Source of the DNA: Gordonia jinhuaensis
GTDB lineage: Bacteria > Actinomycetota > Actinomycetes > Mycobacteriales > Mycobacteriaceae
DNA: 64,000 nucleotides
Direction: 5' to 3'
NCBI RefSeq assembly: GCF_014639795.1
Contig: NZ_BMGC01000004.1
Coordinates: 62,001 to 126,000 of the forward strand
In this document: positions 57,031-64,000 of the stretch, piece after piece
Position numbering within the stretch: the first letter of the stretch is position 1
Layout: each line of letters begins with the position of its first letter
Program-made: the position numbers and the translations under genes
The notes under the pieces: model-generated
Seen by the model: only the letters and a program-made list of their open reading frames with translations
Told to the model about the DNA's origin: nothing
The model's database searches: none

Positions 57031-57269
57031 AGGAACAGATCCTCTCGTCGTCGGGCGTCAACACATCCGGTCGAGCCGTCGAGCTCGTCATACCGGCCCC
57101 ACGCTACCCACGAAGCAGGTCCACAGCGGGCCCCCGGCCGGGTCGGCGATGCGTTCAATCTAGTGGACCCCGCCCCACTGCGCTGCGTGATACGACCACG
57201 GACGATCTGTCAGTACACGGCACGGAGGACGGCGGATGCGTCGCACGCGGGACATTCGCGCGAGCACTT

Positions 57270-57923
57270 TCAGCGAAGCCCGTTTTCGAAGGCGTAGACC
57301 ACGGCCTGCACCCGGTCGCGCAGCCCCAGCTTCGCCAGCACGCTGCTCACATGGGTCTTGACCGTCTGCTCGGTGACGAACAGCACCGAGGCGATCTCTG
57401 CATTCGATTTCCCTTCGGCCACTTTCTCGAGCACCTCGCGTTCGCGCGGTGTGAGTGTCGCGGTGGCCCCGGGTGCGGCCGGTCGCGGACGGCGTGTGGA
57501 GACCACCTCGGAGATCAATCGCTGCGTCACCCACGGCGCCAGAAGTGCGTCCCCGGTCGCGACCACCCGCACCGCCCGCACCAATTCGGCGGCCGGGGCG
57601 TCCTTGAGCATGAAGCCCGAGGCCCCGGCCGCCAGCGCGTCGTAGACGTAGTCGTCGATGTCGAAGGTGGTGAGCATCAGAATCTTCGAGGCGACGCGAT
57701 CGGATCCCGTGAGCAGTTCCCGCGTGGCCCGCAAACCGTCGAGCACCGGCATCCGTACGTCCATGAGCACCACATCCGGCGACACCGCGCGCACGAGTTC
57801 CACCGCTGCACGACCGTCGGCGGCGTCGCCGATCACCTCGATGTCGTCTTGGGCTGCCAGCAACGCCCCGAATCCCTGCCGCACCATCGCCTGGTCGTCC
57901 GCGATCACCACCGTGATACTCAC
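57270..57923 (-). CDS. NarL/LuxR-type response regulator
   Basis: A 217-residue two-component regulator. The receiver domain has acidic IADDQ, phosphoacceptor Asp55 in VVLMDVRMP and a Lys in FMLKDAP. The C-terminal LuxR helix-turn-helix is LTPREREVLEKVAEGKSNAEIASVLF. GTG 57923 overlaps the kinase stop by 4 nt. Targets unknown. Confidence 0.93.
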   Translation of the reverse strand: MSITVVIADDQAMVRQGFGALLAAQDDIEVIGDAADGRAAVELVRAVSPDVVLMDVRMPVLDGLRATRELLTGSDRVASKILMLTTFDIDDYVYDALAAGASGFMLKDAPAAELVRAVRVVATGDALLAPWVTQRLISEVVSTRRPRPAAPGATATLTPREREVLEKVAEGKSNAEIASVLFVTEQTVKTHVSSVLAKLGLRDRVQAVVYAFENGLR

Positions 57924-59185
57924 ACCGTTACTCCCGATCGCAGCGGGAGCACGGCCCGTACGGCGAAACCGCCGTCACGGGCGGCCGCCGCAGACAGAGA
58001 TCCACCGACGGCATTGGCGCGTTCGATCATCCCGATGATGCCGAACCCGCCGCCCTCGTCAGACGGGCCTGAACCCACCGCACCCGACGGGGCCGCGCCG
58101 GGGCGGGGAGCCGAGTTGTCGACACTCACCTCGAGGGTTCCCGCATTCGCCTGCACCGCGACCACCACCGACGAACCCGGTGCGTGCCGGGTGGCGTTGG
58201 CCAGTGACTCCTGCACGATCCGGTAGGCGACGAGCGACGTCGCATCCCCCAGGGTCTGCGGATCGACACTCACCTGCGCCTGCACGTCGACGCCGGCCGA
58301 GCGGGTGGAGGCGACCAGCGCCGCGATGTCGGCAACGGTGGGGTTGGGCATCGACTGCGCGCCGTCCTCCTCCACCCGCAGGACCCCCAGCATCTGACGG
58401 ACCTCCTGCAGTGCCTCGCGCCCGGTGGCGGCGATCGACTCGAACTCGGCGACCACCTCCGGTGACAGGCCACGCAATCGGTACGGCGCCGACTCCGCCT
58501 GCACCACCACCATCGACATCCGGTGCGCCACCACGTCGTGGAGATCCCGGGCGATCCGTGCACGCTCGTTGAGCACCGCCGACCGTTGGGTCGCTTGCTC
58601 TTTCAAACCAGTCTCTCGTTCGAGTTCGATTCGCGAGCGGAATGCCAAGCGCGCCAACACAACCACCACCCCGGTGATCGCGAAGCCCACCGCCCACCCC
58701 ACCCAGGTGAGCCCAGGCGCCGAGAGGAAGAAGAGCAGCGACGTCACCACCCAGACCAGCGGCACACTCCACCACGGCACCCGCACGTAGGTCATGACGG
58801 TGAGCGCCACCATCGCGATGATCGTGGTGACCTGCATCGCCCACGGCCACTCGTTCACCCGCCCCGCGATCTGCCCGATGACCGCCGCGGCCACCAGGCA
58901 CACGGCCCACCCCACCAGTGGATGTGACCACGCCAGGGCCACCGGCAACGCGGTCAGCGCCGCACACAGCGGCCACGCGGCGACGGGGAGGTCCAATGTG
59001 GCGGCAAATGTCGACCACGAGACCGCGAACAGCACCGCCGCCACCAGCAGCGCGATCACGTTCATCGGTGAGCGGAAGTGATCGGCGACCGCCGGCGCGA
59101 CAGCGATGTCCGCGTTGGTGAACAGTCGCCGCGCCCGCACGCGCACTGTGCGCCACGGCCGGCGGCGCGAGTTGCCGTCTGCCAT
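57920..59185 (-). CDS. Membrane sensor histidine kinase (HPK7/NarX type)
   Basis: A 421-residue kinase. About five or six N-terminal membrane helices (residues 40-195) without an obvious external sensor domain, then HisKA_3 dimerisation (ERARIARDLHDVVAHRMSM, phospho-His near 218) and ATPase domain (IVQESLANATRHAPGS; GGGFGIIGMIERA). It should phosphorylate the downstream coupled response regulator. The lack of a large extracytoplasmic loop suggests sensing within the membrane. Confidence 0.92.
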   Translation of the reverse strand: MADGNSRRRPWRTVRVRARRLFTNADIAVAPAVADHFRSPMNVIALLVAAVLFAVSWSTFAATLDLPVAAWPLCAALTALPVALAWSHPLVGWAVCLVAAAVIGQIAGRVNEWPWAMQVTTIIAMVALTVMTYVRVPWWSVPLVWVVTSLLFFLSAPGLTWVGWAVGFAITGVVVVLARLAFRSRIELERETGLKEQATQRSAVLNERARIARDLHDVVAHRMSMVVVQAESAPYRLRGLSPEVVAEFESIAATGREALQEVRQMLGVLRVEEDGAQSMPNPTVADIAALVASTRSAGVDVQAQVSVDPQTLGDATSLVAYRIVQESLANATRHAPGSSVVVAVQANAGTLEVSVDNSAPRPGAAPSGAVGSGPSDEGGGFGIIGMIERANAVGGSLSAAAARDGGFAVRAVLPLRSGVTV

Positions 59186-59351
59186 ACCGCCACCCTACGA
59201 AATGCCGGTTGCGGTGTCCTCATACTCCGGAGGGAGATCCGCCTCCCTCAGCGGTCGCATACACACACCCGCCCACGACCTGCGCGGGAGAACTGACCTC
59301 GGTCCACGCGCCGATTCGCGCATGGACCCGCACTTCCTAGCGTCGAAAACC

Positions 59352-59966
59352 ATGACCTCACAACGCATCAGAGCACTGCCGGGCGGCACCTCTGTCTTGT
59401 CTGCGGCAGTGCTGATCGCAGCGATCCTCGTCACCGGCGGGATCGTGGCGGCCTTCGTGGTCGCCGGCGGGGCCTCGGCCCGCGGGACTGCCGGACGCTC
59501 AGCCGACGAACGCACACCCGAGGGGGCGGCGATCACCGCACTCGTCGGTGCACATCCCGCCGACGCACTCGCGCACCTTCCCGCCGACTTCGGCGCGCGA
59601 TTCGGCTACCTCCCGCAGCTCCGTCAGGGACATCCGGAGAATCCGGCGGGTTCGTGCTCGTCTCCGATCGCGATGCCTGCGCAGTTCCAACCGATGTGCC
59701 GGGAACACGATTTCGGCTACGACCTGCTGCGCAGTGCGGCGGTGCACGGACACCCGCTGCAACCGTGGGCGCGGCGCGCACTCGACGCCAACCTCATTGC
59801 TCGCATGCGCGGATCGTGCGGCGACGCCGTATGCGATGTGGCCGCAGATCTCGCCGATCGCGGTGTCGGCGTGAACTCGTGGCGAGAGGGTGACACGGCA
59901 CCCGGCCGCACGGTGTCGGCGCCGGTCTTCGCGTTCACCGTCCTCGCCCGGCTGGTCCGATCATGA
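59352..59966 (+). CDS. Secreted phospholipase A2-like protein
   Basis: A 204-residue protein: N-terminal membrane or signal segment (about residues 13-42), then GSCSSPIAMPAQFQPMCREHDFGYD near residue 100-120, matching the prokaryotic PLA2 signature CxxHDxxY with catalytic His-Asp. Four Cys are positioned for two disulphides. Prokaryotic PLA2 enzymes release the sn-2 fatty acid of phospholipids. ATG 59352 is preferred; ATG 59322 would add ten residues. The next gene overlaps by 4 nt. Confidence 0.75.
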   Translation: MTSQRIRALPGGTSVLSAAVLIAAILVTGGIVAAFVVAGGASARGTAGRSADERTPEGAAITALVGAHPADALAHLPADFGARFGYLPQLRQGHPENPAGSCSSPIAMPAQFQPMCREHDFGYDLLRSAAVHGHPLQPWARRALDANLIARMRGSCGDAVCDVAADLADRGVGVNSWREGDTAPGRTVSAPVFAFTVLARLVRS

Positions 59967-61384
59967 CCATCACGGTCCGGGACATGACGGTCCGGGGTGT
60001 GACGCTCCGGGACATCTCCGCACACCTGCCCCGCGCGCTGACCTCCCTCGGCGCGGCCGTGGGTGCTGCACTAGCACTCACCCCACCGTCGCTACCCCGC
60101 GTCCCGCTCGTCGAGTTCGCGGTTCTCGCCTGTCTCGTCGTCGCGGGTGCGTTGTTCGGCGCTGTGGCGTCGGGAATCATGCGGGTCGTCGGGCGCTGTG
60201 TCGGTCACCGGTCACCGGCGAGGACCTGTCCGGTCGCCGGCTCTGCGCGTGTCGTGGCGGCCGCGGTGTGTCTGAGTGCGAGCATCGCGATGTCCGCGTG
60301 GAACATGCTCTGGGAGAACACTCTTCGCGATGAACTCGGCATCGGTGGACTGAGCTGGGTGTGGAGAGTCCTCTTCTGTACACCCGTCGTCGCGGGATAC
60401 GCCGCGGTCGCGGCCGTACGCGGTCGTCGCCGCCACCGCGCAGCCCTCACACCCCAGCGTGCGGCGACCCCCACGGTCGCGGTGACCTGCGCGACCGCCG
60501 TGATCGCGACACTGATCGCCGGCACCGTCAGCTGCGGGTCCGCGACCGGTCTGAGCTCAGGCGCGACGAGTTCGGCGAGGTCTGCAGCGAGTCCGGCATC
60601 GGGTCGCTCACACGCGGAGAGCTTCCTGACCGACAGCGCGACGCCTGCGTCGCTGCGCGTCTACGAGCCGTTGGACCAGCGGACCATGCAGGATCGCGCC
60701 CGCGACGCCGTCAAGGCCTGGCTCACGCTCGGGGGTGCGCATCGCTCGACGGTGGTGATCGCCGTCCCCACCGGCTCCGGCTGGGTGGATCCCGCCGCGA
60801 TCGCGGCATTCGAGAGTCGCTCACGCACGGACCTCAGTGTCATCGCCGTCCAATACGATTCCGCGCCGAGCTGGGAATCGTTCCTCGTCCACCGCACGCT
60901 GGCGATTTCCTCGGCGACTGCGGTCACCGCGGCTGTCCTGCACGCTCTGGAGGCGATGCCGCGCGGCGAACGCCCGCACGTGGTGCTGTACGGACAGAGC
61001 TTGGGAGCGGTCGGCGCCGACGCGGCCCGCGCGAGTGTCGGGGGTTCGCGCGTGTGCACAACGCTGCTCGCCGGCCCGCCCGCCGACTCCATCGCCGCCG
61101 ACGGTCTCCACCGGCAGGTGCTCGTCAATCGGTCCGACCCGGTGGCCGACTGGTCGCCGGCACTGGCATGGCGACCGACCCGACCGACGCACCAACGCGT
61201 GGACACCGGTACCGCGCTGCGACGCCCGCCGTGGATCCCGGTGGCGAGCTTCATCTCTCGCAGCATCGACCTACTCTCGGCGCGCAGCTTCGGCTCGGGT
61301 GTGGGGCACCGCTACGGACCCGAGCAGGCGCAGATCCGCGAGCAGTGTCTCGATCACACCACACTCCGCCGCGACCCACGCTGA
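59963..61384 (+). CDS. Membrane alpha/beta-hydrolase family protein (Abhydrolase_9 type)
   Basis: A 473-residue protein: four N-terminal membrane segments (up to about residue 190), then an exported catalytic part with VPTGSGWVDPAAIAAFESR and nucleophile elbow LYGQSLGA (Ser near 347), and NRSDPVADWSP. This is the layout of the actinobacterial alpha/beta-hydrolase family with separate N- and C-terminal Pfam domains. The function is unknown; a role in envelope lipid turnover is inferred from topology and from pairing with the PLA2-like gene, whose stop it overlaps. Confidence 0.8.
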   Translation: MTITVRDMTVRGVTLRDISAHLPRALTSLGAAVGAALALTPPSLPRVPLVEFAVLACLVVAGALFGAVASGIMRVVGRCVGHRSPARTCPVAGSARVVAAAVCLSASIAMSAWNMLWENTLRDELGIGGLSWVWRVLFCTPVVAGYAAVAAVRGRRRHRAALTPQRAATPTVAVTCATAVIATLIAGTVSCGSATGLSSGATSSARSAASPASGRSHAESFLTDSATPASLRVYEPLDQRTMQDRARDAVKAWLTLGGAHRSTVVIAVPTGSGWVDPAAIAAFESRSRTDLSVIAVQYDSAPSWESFLVHRTLAISSATAVTAAVLHALEAMPRGERPHVVLYGQSLGAVGADAARASVGGSRVCTTLLAGPPADSIAADGLHRQVLVNRSDPVADWSPALAWRPTRPTHQRVDTGTALRRPPWIPVASFISRSIDLLSARSFGSGVGHRYGPEQAQIREQCLDHTTLRRDPR

Positions 61385-61488
61385 CGACGACTGACGGCGA
61401 GCATCCACCGGTCGAGCACCGCGCGTGGGCGAGCACCCTGCGCCGCACGGATCACCGCAACGGCACCGACGACGACAGGCGAGAACGA

Positions 61489-62982
61489 TCAGCCGATATC
61501 GCCGCGCGCAGCCTCATAGGAGGCACCCACGCGGTAGAGCCGTTCGTCGGCCATCGCCGGAGCCATGATCTGCAGCCCCACCGGCAATCCGTCGTCGGAC
61601 GACAACCCGGAGGGCACCGACATCGCGCAGGTGCCGGCGAGATTCACCGGCAGCGTGCACAGGTCGAACAGGTACATCGCGAGCGGATCGTCGACCTTCT
61701 CCCCGATCGGGAACGCCGTGGTGGGTGTGGTCGGCGACACCAGGACGTCGACATTCTGGAATGCGGCCTCGAAGTCGCGTGCGATCAGCGTACGCACCTT
61801 CTGAGCCTGACCGTAGTAGGCGTCGTAGTAGCCGGCCGACAGCGCATAGGTGCCGATCATGATGCGCCGCTTGACCTCTGGGCCGAATCCGGCCTCACGG
61901 GTCAGTGCCATCACCTCGTCGGCACTGTGAGTGCCGTCGTCACCGACACGCAACCCGTAGCGCATGCCGTCGAAGCGCGCGAGGTTGCTCGACACCTCCG
62001 AGGGGAGGATGAGGTAGTACGCCGACAGAGCCGAGGTGAAGCTCGGGCACGACACCTCGACCACCTCGGCACCGCGGTCGCGCAGCGTCTGCACTGCGGC
62101 GGTGAAGGATTCGAGCACGCCGGGCTGATAGCCCTCGCCCTGCAGTTCGGTGACCACACCGACGCGAACACCCGACAGATCATGTGCGGCACCGGCTCTC
62201 GCGGCACCGACCACGTCGGGTACCGGGAGATCCAGCGACGTCGAATCGCGCGGGTCGTAGCCGGCGATCACCGAGTGCAGCAGTGCGGTGTCGAGCACCG
62301 TGCGGCCGCACGGTCCGCCCTGGTCGAGCGACGAGGCGCAGGCGACGAGTCCGTATCGCGAGACGGTGCCATAGGTCGGCTTCACCCCGACGGTCGCGGT
62401 GACCGCGGCGGGCTGGCGGATGGATCCGCCGGTGTCGGTGCCGATGGCCAGCGGCGCCGAGTACGAGGCCAGCGCCGCGGCACTGCCGCCACCGGAGCCG
62501 CCGGGGATACGGCTGGTGTCCCAGGGGTTTCGTGTCACACCGTAGGCAGAGTTCTCGGTGGAGCTGCCCATCGCGAACTCGTCCATGTTGGTCTTGCCGA
62601 GGATCGGGATCCCCGCAGCCTTGAGCCGTTCGGTGACGGTCGCGTTGTAGGGCGACATCCAGCCCTCGAGGATCTTCGATCCGCAAGTGGTCGGTGCGTC
62701 GGTGGTGGCGAAGACGTCCTTGAGCGCCAGCGGCACACCGGCCAGCGGCGAGGTCGGCGCCTGCCCCTGATCCAGCGACCTGTCGACCTCGGCCGCGGCG
62801 GCGAGCGCCTCCTGCGAACTCACATGCAGGAATGCGTGCAGCTCGTCGTCGACCTCGGCGATGCGATCGAGATGGGCCTGGGTCACCTCCACCGAGGTGA
62901 GTTCACGGCTGTGGATCTTCTCGGCCAGTTCAGCCGCCGACAACCCGGTGACGGGTCCGGCGGCACGTGTGGGGGCGCTCAC
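61489..62982 (-). CDS. gatA: Aspartyl/glutamyl-tRNA amidotransferase subunit A
   Basis: A 497-residue amidase-signature enzyme that releases ammonia from glutamine for GatB. The Ser-cisSer-Lys triad lies in [18 protein letters not shown] (Lys), and [15 protein letters not shown] and [12 protein letters not shown] (Ser). GTG 62982 overlaps the gatC stop by 4 nt; upstream in-frame sequence is gatC shadow. Confidence 0.96.
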   Translation of the reverse strand: MSAPTRAAGPVTGLSAAELAEKIHSRELTSVEVTQAHLDRIAEVDDELHAFLHVSSQEALAAAAEVDRSLDQGQAPTSPLAGVPLALKDVFATTDAPTTCGSKILEGWMSPYNATVTERLKAAGIPILGKTNMDEFAMGSSTENSAYGVTRNPWDTSRIPGGSGGGSAAALASYSAPLAIGTDTGGSIRQPAAVTATVGVKPTYGTVSRYGLVACASSLDQGGPCGRTVLDTALLHSVIAGYDPRDSTSLDLPVPDVVGAARAGAAHDLSGVRVGVVTELQGEGYQPGVLESFTAAVQTLRDRGAEVVEVSCPSFTSALSAYYLILPSEVSSNLARFDGMRYGLRVGDDGTHSADEVMALTREAGFGPEVKRRIMIGTYALSAGYYDAYYGQAQKVRTLIARDFEAAFQNVDVLVSPTTPTTAFPIGEKVDDPLAMYLFDLCTLPVNLAGTCAMSVPSGLSSDDGLPVGLQIMAPAMADERLYRVGASYEAARGDIG

Positions 62983-63278
62983 TGCTCTTCTCCCAGGATC
63001 TGCGGAACGGCGAAGCGCTCCTGCTCGACGGCGGGCGCCTGGTCCAGTGCCTGCTCGTTGGTGAGGCATTGGTGCTCGACGTCTGGTCGCAACACGTTCG
63101 CGATGTCGGCCGGGTGAGCGGTGGGCGGGATGTCGGCGGCCGCGACCTCCGACACCTGCGCCACATAGTTGAGAATCGAGTCCAGCTGACCCGCATACTG
63201 GTCGAGTTCGGCGTCGGTGAGCGCGAGTCGGGACAATCGCGCCAGGTGCGCCACCTCGTCCCGCGAGATTGCTGCCAC
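62979..63278 (-). CDS. gatC: Aspartyl/glutamyl-tRNA amidotransferase subunit C
   Basis: A 99-residue belt subunit that holds GatA and GatB together. The canonical [20 protein letters not shown] start supports GTG 63278; residues [14 protein letters not shown] and RPDV are also family features. A longer start (ATG near 63308) would add ten uncharacteristic residues. It is translationally coupled to gatA. Confidence 0.94.
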   Translation of the reverse strand: MAAISRDEVAHLARLSRLALTDAELDQYAGQLDSILNYVAQVSEVAAADIPPTAHPADIANVLRPDVEHQCLTNEQALDQAPAVEQERFAVPQILGEEQ

Positions 63279-63628
63279 TGTCCGGTTGGTCCTTCCGTGT
63301 CCGGTCATGTGAACCCCTGATCGCAGTCGAGCCGCATCACACGTGGACCGAGTCGTCCGTGGATCACCTCGTCGACGATCAGCGGGTGCGGGCCACCTGC
63401 GCGGCAACCGCTCATGTCAGCCTAGTCAACACATCCGACCGTGATGTCGACGGACTCCTCAGCGCCGCACCGAGGGTCGGTCGAATGAGCTTCACTGGCG
63501 ATTCACTACAGTGGATGCACGTGAGCATTGCCACCTCGAAGACCTCCGGCCACCTGCCAGATCTGGTGTCCGCGCCCGGCGCGCGACGTCGAGCACATGC
63601 CGGGATCGGAGTCGCGGTAGGTGCAACA
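63279..63628. other. Divergent intergenic region between gatC and the ACT gene
   Basis: These 350 nt separate divergent genes and should hold both promoters. A TACAGT at 63507-63512 lies about 9 nt before a GTG (63521) that is in frame with the ACT gene, so a longer leaderless form cannot be excluded. No other gene or hairpin stands out. Confidence 0.4.
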
Positions 63629-64000
63629 ATGTCGAGCGTGTCCTATCTGCTGCGCGTGTACTTGCATGACCGGCCGGGCAGCCTCGGCGCACTGGCCGTC
63701 TCGCTCGGCTCGGCAGGCGCCGACATCCTGTCGCTCGACGTGGTCGAGCGCATGAACGGATACGCCGTCGACGACATCGTCGTCGAGGTGGCCCCCGGTT
63801 CACTCCCCGACACCCTCATCACCGCAGCCGAGAAGGTCGACGGCGTACGGGTGGACTCGATCCGTCCGTACACCGGCGTTCTCGACACCCACCGTGAACT
63901 CGAGCTGATCGACCAGGTCGCCACGGCCAACACCCACGATCGGATGCAGGTACTCGTCGACAACACCCCGCGGGTGCTGCGGGTGTCGTGGGCGATGGTC
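63629..64000 (+). CDS. ACT-domain protein (partial, runs off the window)
   Basis: The first 124 residues are visible. SYLLRVYLHDRPGSLGALAVSLG and ADILSLDVVERMNGYAVDDIVVEV form a classical ACT domain, a small-molecule (usually amino-acid) binding module. It takes the place of M. tuberculosis Rv3013 after gatC. ATG 63629 matches the family start. The 3' end lies beyond 64000. Confidence 0.85.
   Translation, partial: MSSVSYLLRVYLHDRPGSLGALAVSLGSAGADILSLDVVERMNGYAVDDIVVEVAPGSLPDTLITAAEKVDGVRVDSIRPYTGVLDTHRELELIDQVATANTHDRMQVLVDNTPRVLRVSWAMV

Overview
The window is high-GC actinobacterial DNA. Both its content and its gene order point to the Mycobacteriales (mycolic-acid bacteria), most likely Gordonia or a close relative. 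From about 17 to 64 kb the chromosomal genes follow the order known from Mycobacterium tuberculosis Rv2991-Rv3013: tRNA-Glu, tRNA-Gln, gltX, FAH-family hydrolase, MFS transporter, leuB, serA, ilvC, ilvN, ilvB, a PH-domain protein, doxX, lppZ, gatB, pfkA, gatA, gatC and an ACT protein. Additions to that order include ilvD, ohyA and a 15.8-kb catabolic island. The genus is inferred from this synteny and from the phage enzymes; there is no rRNA gene to confirm it.

Region 1 (1-16.9 kb) is the right part of a siphovirus-type prophage. Rightward genes encode the tail assembly chaperone with a canonical -1 slippery heptamer, a tape measure protein with two embedded cell-wall enzyme-like domains, distal tail and minor tail proteins, an amidase endolysin with LGFP repeats, small membrane proteins of the lysis cassette, a LysB-type mycolyl-arabinogalactan esterase, and glycine-rich and SGNH-hydrolase tail proteins. 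A leftward module of unknown genes follows. It contains a ribbon-helix-helix regulator and three copies of one palindromic operator, each lying between the -35 and -10 elements of a promoter. The element ends with a 5'-truncated tyrosine integrase next to tRNA-Glu.

Region 2 (16.9-40.2 kb) is core metabolism. GltX, tRNA-Gln and tRNA-Glu here, with gatB and gatCA further on, make up the indirect (amidotransferase) route to Gln-tRNA. Branched-chain amino-acid genes (leuB, ilvBNC, ilvD) and serA form leftward operons with 4-nt overlaps. ilvBNC is preceded by an attenuator: a 15-codon leader peptide containing Ile-Leu-Val-Leu, apparently leaderless, then a terminator hairpin. Oleate hydratase, a DoxX protein with a very long disordered N-terminus, and the lipoprotein LppZ follow.

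Region 3 (40.2-56.0 kb) is a catabolic island between gatB and pfkA, which are neighbours in M. tuberculosis. It holds a histidine-utilization system (hutH, hutC, hutU, an M20 amidohydrolase, hutF, hutI, an NCS1 permease), an FAD-linked oxidase, an aminoglycoside-phosphotransferase-like kinase, and an acyl-CoA dehydrogenase, CoA-transferase and IclR cassette. Three HutC-type operators, two inside a duplicated promoter region, tie hutH (and the oxidase), the hutU operon and the permease into one regulon.

Region 4 (56.0-64.0 kb) returns to the conserved order: pfkA, a two-component system, a secreted phospholipase A2-like protein paired with a membrane alpha/beta hydrolase, gatA, gatC and the start of an ACT-domain gene that runs off the window.
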